Notes under the pieces: generated by a model | Databases searched by the model: none | Told to the model about the DNA's origin: nothing | The model's input: only the letters and a program-made list of their open reading frames with translations | Shown: piece by piece, positions 28,141 through 43,100 of the stretch | How positions within the stretch are numbered: the stretch's first letter is position 1 | How the letters are laid out: each line of letters begins with the position of its first letter | Assembly (NCBI RefSeq): GCF_051014685.1 | Contig: NC_135054.1 | Span: 5,584,001 to 5,648,000, forward strand | Origin: Ptiloglossa arizonensis | Lineage: Eukaryota; Arthropoda; Insecta; Hymenoptera; Colletidae | DNA length: 64,000 bases | Direction of reading: 5' to 3' | Made by a program: the position numbers and the translations under genes

Positions 28141-30053
28141 GGATATACAGGAGTAGTACACCACCATACTATAAATAAAATCGGTCTAGTGCATTTTTTT
28201 ATCTCTTAAAGTAGACAAGTTATTCAGTTAGTCTCTATTTTAAATATTTCGAGATTGCCTCTGAATAGTTTCCCGCGCATTTGCCACTGACTGCCACGTG
28301 TGTGGTCCTGCGCACCTAGTTTGCGCATACGTGATGGCTGTTTTTAACTGATGGCACTGATTTACGTTGTCGACAGTATTTATAAATAATATCCATCAAT
28401 AATATCCAATAATAATATCACACCCAAGAAGTGTGCGGAGACAACAGAAAAATTCACCCGAAGTAACACTCAAATTGATTCTGAAAATATTAAATAACAA
28501 ATTCGCTTCAAATACAAGATGCACACTCAATTCTTTTATTTTATTTATTTTATAGTCTGTAGTAAGTATAAGGCAAAGATTCAAAAGAACAACAGCGTGC
28601 CTTCGATTAATCTATGCATTTAATTAATATGTAATCAATATACATATAATATATACACTATACAAATAATACGTGCCTCTTTACGTAAGTTTACAAAGAC
28701 CGTGTTAAAGGTAATGACTATCATTGATATAGATTATACATTGTAATTAATTCTTAGGAAAGGGGTTTTTCGTGGGTTTTCAACTATGCGATTAATAACG
28801 AAGGGGTTGTTCAAGGGACAACTGTATTTTCCTTTATTTTTACACCAAGATTTTTTAATTTTATTAATTTTTGTATGTATCGTTCATATTCATATAAATT
28901 TTGTAACATATTTATTGAGTATATTTTTCTTAAAACGTTGAATTCTTTAACATTTTCCGTTAACTGTTCATTCATCAATAAAATAGACACATTAAATCCA
29001 CTAAACTTGTATGAAGGTAGTGTTGAAATGCTTTGCGAAACGCATAATATTATGCAAACATAATATTACTTGATGATGACATTTTTACTTTATTTTAAAG
29101 TTGAAGTGAATTTTTTTTTACGCAACAAACTTGTTGAGGCAGATCTACTTATGAAATCGTTAACCTCTTTCAGAAACCTATGTGTTCCGCTATTTGTGTG
29201 TAATACATGCTTTAGAGTTTGTAAATAATAGGTATTCCCAAATTATGGAAAGGAAAGTATCTCTTTCAATTACTGCTAATTCACAAATTTGATTATAGCA
29301 AATGTAGATTAATAAAATAAATCTAGATATCAACCTAATATTGATGATACTATGAAAAACATAACAAAAAATCTCTTTTTTTTTAGACGAAGCAAATTTT
29401 GCGTTTTCCTACATCTTAATTAATTACTTGGAAAGTAATTGAAATCTTGAAATTGATCTTTTACTAAAACTGAGTTTAAACTTTACATAGTTTTATTATT
29501 ATTCTACATTTAAACTAAAGTAATAAAGCAGATAATTTAACTTTATGATTTATAGCTAAAATAGCTCCATACTGTCTTGGAATTCATGATAGTCCAGTCA
29601 CATATTTTTGTATAACTTAAATCACTGTTGTAATTTTAATCTTTTCAACTTCATTTAAAAAGCACACACAAAACAGTGGTAAATATTTAAAGAAAAATTT
29701 TATTTCTATTAAACACAAACAAATGTTATAAATACACATAAATAAAAACGTTCACTAAGATGGCACTTTGACACTAATATGATACATTTTAGAATGTTAT
29801 TTTAAATGATTTTGCTTTACTTACAGTTACAATAACATAACATATATATGTACAATATTTAGTGAGATTCTTTGAAACCGAAATTAAACAGTTTAAAAAG
29901 ATATTAGAATAGATACTTTGTAAGTGTTGTATCTATAAGGAAGTGAAAATTACTTCAAATGCAGAAAAACTTCAATAATAACCTTTGGATTTAAAAACCA
30001 ATGTTAAAGCGATACTGCAAGTGTATGCAAACTAAAAACTTTCATATATACAC

Positions 30054-30102
30054 TGGGTTGTTCAATAAGTTTTATCGAACGACAAAACTTATTAAACAAC
30101 CT
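30054..30102. mobile_element. Minimal MITE, two TIRs almost back to back (about 49 bp)
   Basis: TGGGTTGTTCAATAAGTTTT at 30054 is followed after a few bases by its complement ACAAAACTTATTAAACAACC. It has the same ends as the 200-bp copies, with the interior lost. Confidence 0.75.
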
Positions 30103-30289
30103 ATTACATATATATACTCACTGTACCTTCATGAGAATACTATTGAGAAATGAGAACTAACACAACAGTATTCGAATTATTTTTAATTATACGCAGTTAA
30201 AATTCTTCAGAAACGATTAACTTGTAAATGAAAATAGACCAAATGTGACCTAATTTGGTCTCATTTTTATTGAGACAACCTTATTAATC

Positions 30290-30545
30290 CATTCATAATA
30301 CATACTCTCAAGAAGACATATTAAGAAATATAAAAGTTGTTAAGTTTGTATTAATGTTGTTATACTGATACAGGCATGTATCACTTTGACGCTTAGCGAC
30401 CGAGAACTTGTAATAAGAGCTGCGTTCTCATTCTTGATGTATCTTTACACTTTCCTCGTTAAATAGTTTGCAAGTCGCTAGATCTCAACCCGAAATACGA
30501 AAGGTCGATTCCAGGAACAAATTCGCTACCTTCTCTCTTTAAAAA
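30290..30545. repeat. Diverged interspersed repeat, copy 1
   Basis: This stretch resembles about 50165-50395 in the same orientation. Shared landmarks, in order, are CTCTCA.GAAGA, TTAGTTTGTATTA.TGTTGT, TCTTGAT.TATCT, TC.TCGA.TAGTT and TCGATT.C.GGAAC. Overall identity is low to moderate with small indels, so it is an old repeat of unknown class. Confidence 0.5.
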
Positions 30546-31199
30546 GCTGCGCAATGTACGCCTTTTATCGACGAGTTACTGTAATCTTTAAGCAAAATGT
30601 GTTTTAAATATAAATACATATCTTTAAACAATTAACATAATCTTTTAACAATTATCAGTGCATGAATTAGATTCAGTGGTCTAAGTTAGGTGAATTTCAC
30701 ATTATGTAATAAATATATAGGGAAAAAAGTTACGTATAATTAAACGTGTGTATCGACTTATTTTCGCCGGAAAAGTCTCATCAACTTAACGATGATACTT
30801 TCATGAAGATGCAATGATAAATATAATAAATTTTATTCTTAATATCGAATGAAATTCGATTCCACACGGTATAAGGATTGCTCTGAGCCGTCAATTGATT
30901 TTTATTTGTAAAATTGCCGACAGCAAGATTCGATGAGTATAAGTGGCGAGAATAATTTCGAAACTTTTATCGAGGTAATAATTCAAACTTCTAACAAGAA
31001 ATTACAGCACTACCTATAACTTTCAACACCCACTTCATTCGTTCATAAGTGACTATCCTTTTCATTTATGAATACAATGCAAGAAACGATATTGTACTAT
31101 AGCCCTGCACAAAATATTAGGATTAACCGTAACGTTTAGCAGGTATGAATATTTTTTCTAACGAAACATTTCTTAGATCTAAAGGAACCATTGTTATTA

Positions 31200-34100
31200 T
31201 CACAGCTTATTATTATTCCTTGAATTCTCACGTGTTATCAGGAACGGCCTGGCCGTAGTAGGGCACAGAAACTTTTCATACAACGGAGACCAAGAGTCAG
31301 ACTTATTACCATACGGTTCTAGCAAATTGTTCCACTGACCATTGGCATCTTGTGAGAAATAAAATAATTATACTTTGAATAAGAGCAAAAAGTATATTAA
31401 TCTCAATAGTTGAATTAATTAATGTATTTAACTTACATAGCGCATTAGTCTTTTGGGTTACATGAAAACAATCAAAGGCAAGATATGATAAATCAGTTAC
31501 TCCATTATCAGCAAGTGGTATGGTCACATTTTTAAGAATAGGTAAAGCTACTACCGTGAAATCATTCTTATGGAATTCTGAATAATCAGCGATCTCCTCT
31601 TCTAGTTTTTGCCATCTGGAAAAGTGAATTATTTTTTTCACAAAAATATAATTTTATGATCAGATGTTTCTATGTAGAAGAAATTTAATAAATTCAAATC
31701 AGTACGCTTTAATGGAAGAAGATTACGTTTTGTTAATATATTATTTAAAAATGAAATATTTGCACGACTTCGCAAATATTTACCAAACTATACAGACCTT
31801 CTCATTATTTCATAATATTCCGATTGCCGATCTTGAAATTGCAACGCTAGTAAGCAGGGACATTCAAATATTGTTGTTATGTAACACTTTAACGAATTAT
31901 TCCTTTTGCGACTGTCAACTAACGCTTTTAAATTAGGTGTCAAATGAAGAGCAATGATAGTCCTTGGCAAATTATCTCTCAGTATTCTCAGTGTTTTAAC
32001 AAGATCGGTTCTGTGGGCTTCCAAAACAGACCACGGTGAAGAAATATGACAGATATCACTACAGAAATCATTACTTCCGATCATCAAAGAAATCAACTGC
32101 AAGGTATGAACATTTATTATTTCAGATTCAGAAATTTCATAGTATATTAAATTTATGCAGTGCAAAATATGTTTTGTGCTATAGTATAATACATTATGAA
32201 AAGGTCTAAAACATCTCCACAGCTTCATGTCTATTATAAATTCTAAATTTAATGTAATATCAATAACGGTAATACTGATCTACAATATTAAGCAAATATG
32301 AAAACTACAGTTTTGTTAATGAAAGAATCAAGCTGCATTATATATATATATATAATGTATGTATTATATGTCATTTATGAAAGATGTTCCATAGAGAAGC
32401 ATCATCACTCTCTTTCATGCTCCTACTGTTCTAGAATTCCAAAAGTTAACTTGAATAAATGCTAAACCTTTAATTAAATTTTTATATGTACAGAGGTTAA
32501 AATAAAATTACTAAAATATGCAAACATAATAGTTGCATTTTCCAAGTCACGTATAACGAAGCGTATTTTGACTTTAATTCCACATTTGTATTTGTTTTTT
32601 AAATCAAAATATGCATTTGCATAAGTATCTGTAATCTAATCATTAACGAACAGAATGGAGAGAGAATTTTCTATCTTGACATAAGTAGATACTCAGGTAA
32701 ATTATTTAACCTAATTAAATATAAATTTAATTCTCTCCTGCTCGACTACTGTAGCACGGGAGGAAAGTCTATTTAAAATTTTAATCTCTTTAAATATTTT
32801 CGACGAAATTAATTACTCTTACCCAAAATACGAACCTTCCAATGTTTCTTAATATTTATCTTTGGACTTCGTTTTATTTTATTAATTAAATATCGAGCCA
32901 TGAAAGGCATATCACGGGACATTGCACCAGCCTCGGCTACATTCAATTGCGACGCTTGATGAGGAAGTAGAGAATCTCCGAGAGAGTAACCCATCAAATT
33001 CGGGTTGTATTCCTGTATATGCAAAGAAACGTAATAATTAATCAATATCTATAACTCAATATGTAATGTAATCTTATCATTAATGTAGATCATCTATCGA
33101 AAAAGTTTCCGGTTTAATGTAGTGCAAAATCAAGAAATCAAAATTAAATAATTTTTGTAACGAAATTTTTTAGTCTGGTCCCTTCTCCATTCATACATCG
33201 TTGAGAGCATCCAAAACATTGTTGAAAATTCTTTTTATAGACTGTTTTCGAAAATGTGTTGAATTTATTATAACCGATTAGATCTCCTCCACCTAATCAT
33301 GACACTATCCCTTCGGTGGCAAGTTCAACTTGAGGGATAAAAATGATCTGCTCGAGTTAGACCAAAAAAAATGCAAAAAATGAAATATACTGACATTTGT
33401 TTGTTCGTTAAGAATAATGAAACAGTCATCTCGGTATTAGCTAGCGCATTGTCGTGTATAAGAAAGAAGTAACGTTTTAATAACGTTTTACAACTCAGGT
33501 ATCACAGGCCGAATGCGTTGTAAAAAGCGATTTTACTACAGTTACAGCCAAGTAGATTAACCGGTTAAGTATTTTGGGGAATAACCTTCTCTGCCAGTCC
33601 CCTCATTCAGCATTCATTCCTAGATCCCTATGTTTGTCTGTTTCCTTAATCTTCATCTAGCAGTCTTCGGGTCAATTTTGATTCATACGATGTTTATATC
33701 AGAGTTGCGAAACAACGACCGTGATCACTGACCTGCTTTCATTTAATGAAATAAATAAATACAAAATTTATAAATTTAATGACATAAAACTTCGATCAAA
33801 AACCAGATATTCAAATGATAACTAATAAAGTTCAGGTTTAGATCAGAATGGACCCGAAGCCTGTCCATTCCTAACCCAGACCTAATCTAGACCAACAGGC
33901 AGCTTATCTCTTTTTATAAAATAATAAACCTTTAGATCTATTATTTTTACTTGTTTTATTATACCTTCGTTACAGTTTTTAATCGGTTGGTGATGTCGAA
34001 ATCCAAATGAAAATTCGAACGTGATCTTATTTGGTTTATTTTTAATTATGTGTAAAGTCGAAAATACAAATGTAAAACCACAAGACTACAAGTATACGAA

Positions 34101-37100
34101 ATATATTCTGTAATAATTCGTGCTACATTTCTGAATTTCGTGATGTCTAACCGAGAACTTTTTAGACAGACAACAGATACATTCAATCGATAGATAATAA
34201 ACGTACTTTGAGTATATTGGGGAGTGTCAGATATGTTCGCCAAGTTCCCTCACCGCCGATACTCGCTGAGACACCTCTGTTTTCGATACCGATCTGGAAT
34301 AAATTAGTTGAAAATATTCCATTACCAGCCGTCAAGGAATCGCCCATCGCTGCAATCACATCTATGTCACCTGGCCTCAAACGATTAACCGACTCGGGGA
34401 CTTTTGACGACCTACCACCTGAAAGCATTGTATTCAACGAAAAAAATTCAATAGACTGTTTATTCTCTCGATAAACGCAGATAGAAATTAATGCAACGAT
34501 ACAGGGAATTTCTAAATTATTTGATGAAACATTAGCAGCATATTCTACTTATGGACTTCAAGTAATGTTGTAAGGTTATAATTGCCATTAATGAAAGATT
34601 ACGCTGTCCGACAAATTGAATCTTTTTTCTGCCTTCCAATAACCGGTAGGTGATCCTTGCACAGCCACATTCCTCAAACAAGAATTCGCATACCGAATTG
34701 CTATATCGCTCTCAGTTCTCGAAAAACACGAGTTTTCGTAAAAACCCAGGCTTTTCGACAAAAACGAAGTATCACACGAAAAGTGAAAACGCTAGAAAGT
34801 TCTAATTGGTCTTAAAAAATAGAAAAGAGTTTCTCGAATGTATTGGCATAAAATTCATCAACTGTTTTTGGTTCTAAATAGTTACAAATTAACGTCAAAG
34901 TTTAAAAAAGTGTCGATTACAACACGGACGATTTTGAGAAAAAAATGTTTTATTTTATTCAAAATGTACTTCTTTTGTAACGCTATAACGATTTGCACGG
35001 TCAAGTAATGTATTAAATGATCGTTCTATGTCTCGTTTTGAATGTCTGATATGTCATAGTAATGCTTTCTTTACATGGTTATTTCAAGTCGTGGAAACAA
35101 AAAATAATCGCACAGTACTAAATCCGGCAAACATAGCGAATTGTGCAATATAGTAATTTATTTTTGTGCTAAAAAAGCTGTTAAACACTTCAAATGCGAC
35201 GAATTGAGTCTTTTGATAAGCCTGGCTCACTTTTGGCTGATTTCTTATTGCTTCGTGCACTTTTTGGATATTTTCTTCGGTGATTTCTATTTTTGAACGG
35301 CCTGAGCGATTATTGTTGTTAACGTTTCTCCGATCGGCTTCAAATCGTTTATACCACTGATAAACTTAAATATGCGATAAACAATTATCACTATGCACTT
35401 TCTGTAACAATCGATAAGTTTCGGTGAATCATTTTTTCGAGTTTAAAACAAAATTTGATATTGGCGGTTTGCTCGAAACTGATTTTTCGATCAGTATACG
35501 AAAACGACTCTCGCTCTACATGTTATAACGTGGCATCTAACGATTCAACTGTCATAAAACTTTAACACAATAACAACGAAGAATGCATTTCTCGATTACA
35601 TAATTTTCGTATAACTGTCGCTACCAGTTTTTTTTATTCTTATACCTTATTCTTCGGTTATTTTTGCGCCAAACAATGTACGTTCCATAAGTAAAAATAA
35701 AAGAAAGAATCTTATAAACATAATCGTATTAACGTTTTATTCGCTTCCTCTTATAATTAATACACTATAGCCTGTGATTGAATCGATAATGTTTCTATAA
35801 TGTGTTTGTATGACTTGCGTTTATTGTTTGAAATCGCGGAAGATAATTCGTATTGCTTCTATTAGTATCGGTAATTATCAGTTAATTGTACAATTAACAT
35901 TGTCTGGATGAATATTATTTTCAAAGAACTTTTATCTATACGGAACTTCGAAAGATTTAGTTTATCGAAGCAATATTATTTCACGTTATCAATTAACACA
36001 AAGAATTAATGTTGAATTATCTAATATGAAATAAAATCGACACGAAATTTGTACAATAATAAATTCTGTTTTTCAACGATGTCAGTCTTGATCAACAAGT
36101 ATCATCTTTAGTGAAGTGAAGTAGTAAGTACAATGTACGTACAATACATAAACACGTTGCACAAATATGATATGCATATTCTAATGTATGGTGTACAGTA
36201 CTAAGAGAAAAGCGTTTATTCAACTATGTTTATAGGATTTTTTTCTTACTTCTACTCATGAAACATACTTACACAGATTAGTTGTTAAATTTTGAGAAAT
36301 CCTGTATTATATATACACTAGGTTGTTCAATAAGTTTGTCGTTCGATAAAACTTATTGAACAGTATAGTATTTGGTTGCTCAATAAGTTTTATCGTTCGA
36401 TTATCGAACAATCTATTATATGTATGTTTATATAAACGGAAACGGCTGTGTATGTATATTTATGAACTCAGATTTAGTACCCTACACTGATGTTGTTGTC
36501 GATTAACCGATTACGCAACAGCGATATCAATCTCTTTAAAGATAAATCAATGTATACAAACATGAGATTATCATCGCAAATTTAAACGGTGGCACTGCTT
36601 TTGGATCTATTGGCGAGAAAGTCACTCTATATAAAGAACAGTTAAAAAATACAGGCAATACAGTAAATGTTTATTGTATGATCGCCACTTGGAAACGGGT
36701 AGAGACTAACATATAGGTGACGCAATGCGAGCGATTAGATCGTCTTTATATGAATGTATTTTATCGACAGCAGTCACATAGAAACACCAACTTTAACATA
36801 AGTATTGATTTTATTCACTTTTATTTAGAAAGTTCAATTCGAAAAAAGTTGTTTTATTACCTGAAAATTTGTTTATGTTAAGCTTAAGTTTCCCTTAATT
36901 TAAATAAGGAGTTTGACTGTATGCAGTTTGGAACAGTTTTCTTCTGTCTACATTCCCAAATTTCCAGGTTATTCAAATTTTGTATTCAACGTGTTACTCA
37001 AAAGTAAATGGTGAAAGAAATTGAATTTCCATGTAAAAGTTATATCTTGAAATAAATATATACTAAGTAACATTTTGTACATATATCGTATGATGAGATG

Positions 37101-40100
37101 GTGCATATAAATTTCATAGTTTAAAGTTCTAATGCACGAAATCTAATAAAGTTTTAGATCTGGTATTACCTGTCACATTGCAAGGAAAAGGAACATTTGA
37201 AGAAACTTCATCCTGAAGTATACGTCCACGTTTTGCTATCAGACTTCGCTGTTCGCCTTTTACGTCACCTGTAAAATAAATTATTAATTGAATTTTAGTC
37301 ACTTGTATTATCTTTGGTAAAATATTTACGTAATCGGAGTAATCGTGCATTATGAATAATAAGTATTAAAAACGAACAGTAGTACGATATTGTCAAATGT
37401 AATGCATTAGTAAGTACTTAAAATATAACTATTTTGCTTATTTTGCAAATCTAGAATTTTCATGAGTTACTTGCAACATATCATAAACATCTTCTTGAAC
37501 GATACGTGTGACTTATCATGAATTGGTGCAACAATAAAATCATTGCACGAGGTATTGCAATTCATAATAATTGTATTAAATGTTTCAATGTATTGATTTA
37601 TTATTTCTTGTTAATATCTCCTCGTTTTACTATCAGAAAGTTAAGTTGGTTACCTCTTACAAAGGTAAGCAGAAAATTGAATTTAAATATCCACATTCAC
37701 TCAAGTTCAATCACACTAACAAAGTAAATCCTAACGTGTTTCTGTACAACTCATTATTTCTGGTTGTGTCTGTATTTGTAAACATATACTTACACATTCA
37801 TAGTTTCAAATAATGAAAATTTGTATGGTTTATTTACAAGACAATACAGAATTACTGATAGAAATTATAAAGACTGATAGAACTCGTTTAAATAATATTA
37901 ATGGACCTAGATCTAAAAATGAACTATTTCTAACATTTTCAATCTTACTTTACAGAAGTAGATATATGACTGTATGTATAGTGAACCATGAAATATGACC
38001 AGCCCTATTATTTTTGTTATTAGCAAAAAGATGAAAATTTTTTCATTATAAATGATATTGTTCAGACCTAATACCGCACCCAATAAAGTTAGCATTTTTC
38101 TAAATTAACACATTTGTAGAAATAAAACAAATACAAGAAATATTTAACATTAGGTACAGAAAGTTTTCAGGTAGTAGTATTTGCAAGTCTAGTTTCGGTC
38201 ACGCGATTCTAAAAGTCTTCCCTACCTTTTCAATCAGAAGCAATACCGCGGACGTTTCTACCTGCAACAACAAGGTTTGACAGCTAAGGACTAATTAAGC
38301 CAAGGACTAATTAAAGGACTAATAGACAGCTATATTTTTACAACTGTTTACATACGCTCCAACATTCACGTTTCATACTGAAGCTGATTTTATTTTACCA
38401 ACGCTAACTTTTATTGAAAGGATCAACCAAAAATTTTCAAATATACTCATTTTCCATATTGGTCTATAGTTTATATTGGCAAATTTATAAAAATGCGAAA
38501 TAATAAATTGTGTAAAAAAAGTATAAAAAATGAACATTTTTTAATATATTGTTTAAATAAATTAATATTTTGCAAAACGGTTTGAGAGCTTAAATTCATT
38601 ATTCAAAAGTACGCAATTTTTGTTTAAACAACTTTCTTCTAAGCCTCATCATTTTCGAAATATTGAGGAAGATTTCATCCCTAGAAATGGATAATAGCAG
38701 ATAAAAGAAAATACGTGTCAAATATTTTTCAAAGAACTATATCACGTGTCAGTTTCATTGAAATCGGTGATTTATACTTAAGTGATGTCCCTTGTAAGCA
38801 AAAGATATTTAGAAAATTATTTATTTCGCAATATGTGTTTAAAATGCCACCCATCAACTTCAATAGACAATGGATAACATATGCATAGACGACGAGTTAG
38901 TCATTCGAAAGAAGTGTTACAACTTGTTGAAAACCTCTAAATGGTTGCTAAATGATTGGCAAAACAAATTATAGAGTTGTACAGAAAATAGTTTAAACTA
39001 ACCTTGAAAACTTAAAAAAAAAACGCGTATAAAATTTAATATTATTACTCTGCATGACCTTCTCAACTACATTGAAATAAATTTAGATCGATGCAGTAAC
39101 AAGAAAAATAAAAGAGGTGGACAAGTTGCATATGCCATTTAATATAGGGGAAAGTGGAATATAGTGGAAAGCTTTTCTTTGAAATTATGTTGACAATGAA
39201 ACGGAAGAGAAAACTAATAACTTTCCTTAGCAGAACTTTTAAATGGACCTTTAATCGTAAGAAAATAAGATTTAACGTTAAAAAATATATTTAATACATG
39301 AAAAAACTAAGATTTTCTAGAAATACTCATTGAAAAAATGGTAGGCTAAAGTGGAACACGTATATTTATATTATAAAAATAATGTAAAATCTTTATTTTT
39401 TTTCAGTGGAAACTCAAATTGATATATAATAATAATAATACGGAAAAATAAAAAAATAATGACAATTTGAAGGAAATAGTGGTAATGTAAATAATACGTA
39501 TAATAAAAAGTTTACTAAGAAAAATATTAAATTCAAATGAAATCTGGAGCTAAGTAGACGACTTTTTAATTATAGTCGCAAATATGCAATTCACCATTTT
39601 TTTCTTTTGCATTAGTGCAACCTTCGTGGGCACCTCTTGCAATTAATACATTGTATCCAGTCCTCGTGTGATGTGAAATCAGTGAATAACTCATTGCGAA
39701 ATCACAGTGTAATAACTAGGGAATGCAATACTTTACTTACCGTAATGGTTCCTTAATAAACATATTGGACAAAATAATTATCACACTAACACTATATCAA
39801 AACTTTTATGGTACAAATATTTCGCACGTTAATACTCGCGAAAAAATGTCCAAAATGTCGTTTAATCTGTTATATAATACAGATTCGATTTCTAGCTCTT
39901 ATTTATCTAAAATATTAGTGTTCCACTTGACCCATCCATTCTACTTTATTCTACTTTCCCTTACTTCGAAATGTTATGCATAGCTTGCGCGTTGGATTCG
40001 AATTTGTTAATTTTTTGTTATCCGTCAAATATTGGTGTCTTAAATTCGAGATTTTCAGTTATAAATTCATTATAAAATAGAGTAGAATAACAGGATATAA

Positions 40101-43100
40101 AAAAACATGTTAAATAAAACTTAAAAGAAACAATCGTGAAGGTGGTATTTAATTAAAATTTGGAGATTTATAAAATAAACAATATATTAAAGACTAAATG
40201 ATAAATATTTGGTTAGGTGTACAGATTCAAGTTCAATAAATAGATTCAGCTTTAAAACTATCATCTAAAAATTTAATTTTTCGGTACTAACTTTAAATAA
40301 AAAATTTGGAATGCAATTCGAAAAAATTACTTTCGTGACAATTATTTTTCAAGATTTTCCTATATTCATTCGTGTGTAAATTGATAATTTTATTACTAAC
40401 ATGACACATGTCGAACAAATTATACAAGACAAAAAAACTATTTAAGATGGCTGGAATATACATGCATTAAAGCAATGAGTAACCATTAATGAGATTCAAT
40501 GATCGCTTTCCATCTTATTCGCAATGCTAATGTAATTTTATGTATATTAGTATACCGTGTGAACATTTAAAATAGATCATCTGATAAGCTTACCTACTTT
40601 TGATGATCAACTTGCTTGGTTTCAAGGAAGACATAACACAATGAAACAGATCACGACCTCTTTTCTGTTTTACCTGATGTCAATTTTTTTTTCCTTTTGT
40701 AGATGGAGATATAGAGGAGATGTAAAGATTAGCTTTGTTTTTTTTTAACGGAATTATATATATATTTACTTACCTTCCAGTAGAATATTTTAAAGTGCGT
40801 ACAATAATATGATTAAAGATCGTTCAAAGTCGTTGAAGATCAACCACGATGGAAAATAATAAACTTCGGTTGTTGATATATCGTTTCTGTAATCACTACA
40901 CTGATCAGAGAATGTCAATAAATATTTAATTATGTTTCATATTTCATTTTTATCTGTATATATAAATATTTTTATTAGTTTATAGCATGTTATAAACCAA
41001 AGTGTGGTTTTACAATATCGATGTAGATATGTAGTGTGTTCGTGGAAATACTAGCAAGCTTTTTTCTTAAAAATGATAAGCGTATCAAAAAAAAAGAAAG
41101 AAAAAACTTTATTAATTTTTATAGCTAATACATTAGTTTGTATCAATTTTTTATATTTACAATAATTTTCAAGAAACAGAGGTGACCATGAATTTTTTAA
41201 ATAGAATACTACATATATTTTTTTACATCATTTGCAAGCTTGTATCAACACGAATTCGACCATGACTCATACTATGGCCCTCAGGGTCACTCAAGGTGAG
41301 AAATGAAAGAAATACTCGGAATATTTCCCATCATTTTATTTGCTGATATTTCCAACCGAAAGAATACGTTACAAGTTCAATGTGATTGATATTTGTATTG
41401 TTATTGAGTACCAGATTATTCACTTCTGTTAGTACTAATGACACTAGACGAATTCAATCTTATCTTGTAAACCGTTGGGTGATAGCAATGTATCATTACT
41501 CGATAGAAGAAACAACTAATGTCTTATGCATTTATTATGAGTGCAATTAAAATAAAGGACAAAGTAAAGTAATGTATCAAAATAAATATCCAAAAAGAGT
41601 GGAACCAAATGAAAATCTGTTTATTCTACTAACAAAACGTTTGAAAGAAGCGAGATCCTTGTACAATAAACGGAAACATAATCGTCGTAACTCTATTTCT
41701 GAAAACAAACACGAAAAGTAGCTTGTATCCTTGTACAAATACGAAAAGTAGTTTCTACGTGTAACATTCCAATTGTACCGACTGATCAAATTAAAAAATG
41801 ATCAGGTTACAAACCTTACCAATATCACACAGTACAAGGACTGCAAGAAAGTGATTTACCTCTACGTACTGAGTTTTGCAACTGGATACTAATAATAGTA
41901 ACGATTGCAATTTTTATAAAAAAATATTTTCTGGGAGCAACGAGCCTAGCTTTAATAACAATATGACGCATAGAACATTGAAAATTCAAAATTAAGAAGA
42001 AACAAACTTTTAAGTACAATTCTGGAGGAATGTGTGGTGTGCAATAGTAGACAATGTACCATATTTTTGTTGGTACCATATTTTTACAACGGAACATCAA
42101 ACTGAGATAAATATTTAGAATTTTTGAATACCCAATTCGAAAATTATTGGAAAGAATTGCCCTTTTTATTATCGAGGACATGCATTTTGAGCGGGATAAG
42201 GCTCCGTTTCATACTTGCAAAGCAATTAAAAATTTGTTAAATAACAAGCTTGAAAATAAATTAATTGAAACATACGAACCCGTAAAATGACCGTCAAGCT
42301 TGCCCGATTTATCTCCATTAGACAGATTTTTTTTATGAGATGATCCATATCCCAGTAAATATTAGTAAAAGTCACCAAAAATGTAGCTTATTGAGCTGAA
42401 AAGTGTATTAAAGCGCAAGGAAGTCATATTGAACATGTAATACGGTCTCGTTAGGCAGAAATACCGGTACATAAAATGATGGAAAATATTTCGAATATTT
42501 CTTTCATTTCTCACCTTGTGTGACCCTGAAGGACATAGTGCGAGTCATGGTCGAACTCGTGTTGATATAAGCTTGCAAATGATGGAAAAAAATATATGTA
42601 GTATTCTATTTAAAAAATTAATGGTCACCTCTGCTTCTTGAAACTTATTATAAATAGACAAAAATTGGTACACACTAATGTATTGACAATAAAAAGCAAT
42701 AAAACTTTTTTCTCTTTCATTATTTCAATACACTTACTGTTTCCGGGAAAAAAGCTGTAGTATTCCTGCGATCACCCTTATAAATAAAGAAATTACCGAA
42801 ACATTCTATCAATTCCTCAAAGACCTTCAATAATTTTAAAAAATTGTTAAACATAGGTTAATATATACGACTTCGAATACTCTATTAAAAGGTCGATTAA
42901 AAAACATATCGTTCCAGTTGAAAAATCGAACTTGATCTTTGTATCTCCTTCGTACACTTCCATTTACAAATAACTAATACCATCAGATTACGCCCATCTT
43001 GAAACCAAACATGATTTTCTGTTTCTAAGCGTAGCAAAATATAATAATTCAGAAAGCCTGTTTCAAATGTTTTAAGTAATATGTCTCAACTCTTGCAATA

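Larger units (their letters stand above)
23288..31199. other. Intergenic region between genes A and B
   Basis: No splice-consistent exon was found. Open frames are all under about 80 codons. It holds a degraded transposase fragment (27894-28140), a 14-bp-stem hairpin (26673-26707), a minimal MITE (30054-30102) and one copy of a diverged interspersed repeat (about 30290-30545). The upper end should contain the 3' untranslated region of gene B, and the lower end the promoter of gene A. Confidence 0.6.

Noticed and set aside
30500..30520. GGTCGATTCC-like string considered as a tRNA T-arm
   Set aside because: No matching acceptor, D or anticodon arms were found around it.
31664..31936. 90-codon plus-strand ORF
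   Set aside because: It overlaps gene B exon 5 in antisense and has no domain.
40578..40860. Possible extra first exons of gene B on the minus strand (donors GTAAGT near 40812 and GTAGGT near 40591)
   Set aside because: The exon at 44158-44017 gives a signal peptide and the correct phase; these upstream pieces have no coding similarity and poor acceptors.
41577..42181. Two minus-strand ORFs of 70 and 118 codons
   Set aside because: They are antisense to the plus-strand transposase remnants inside the long-TIR element.
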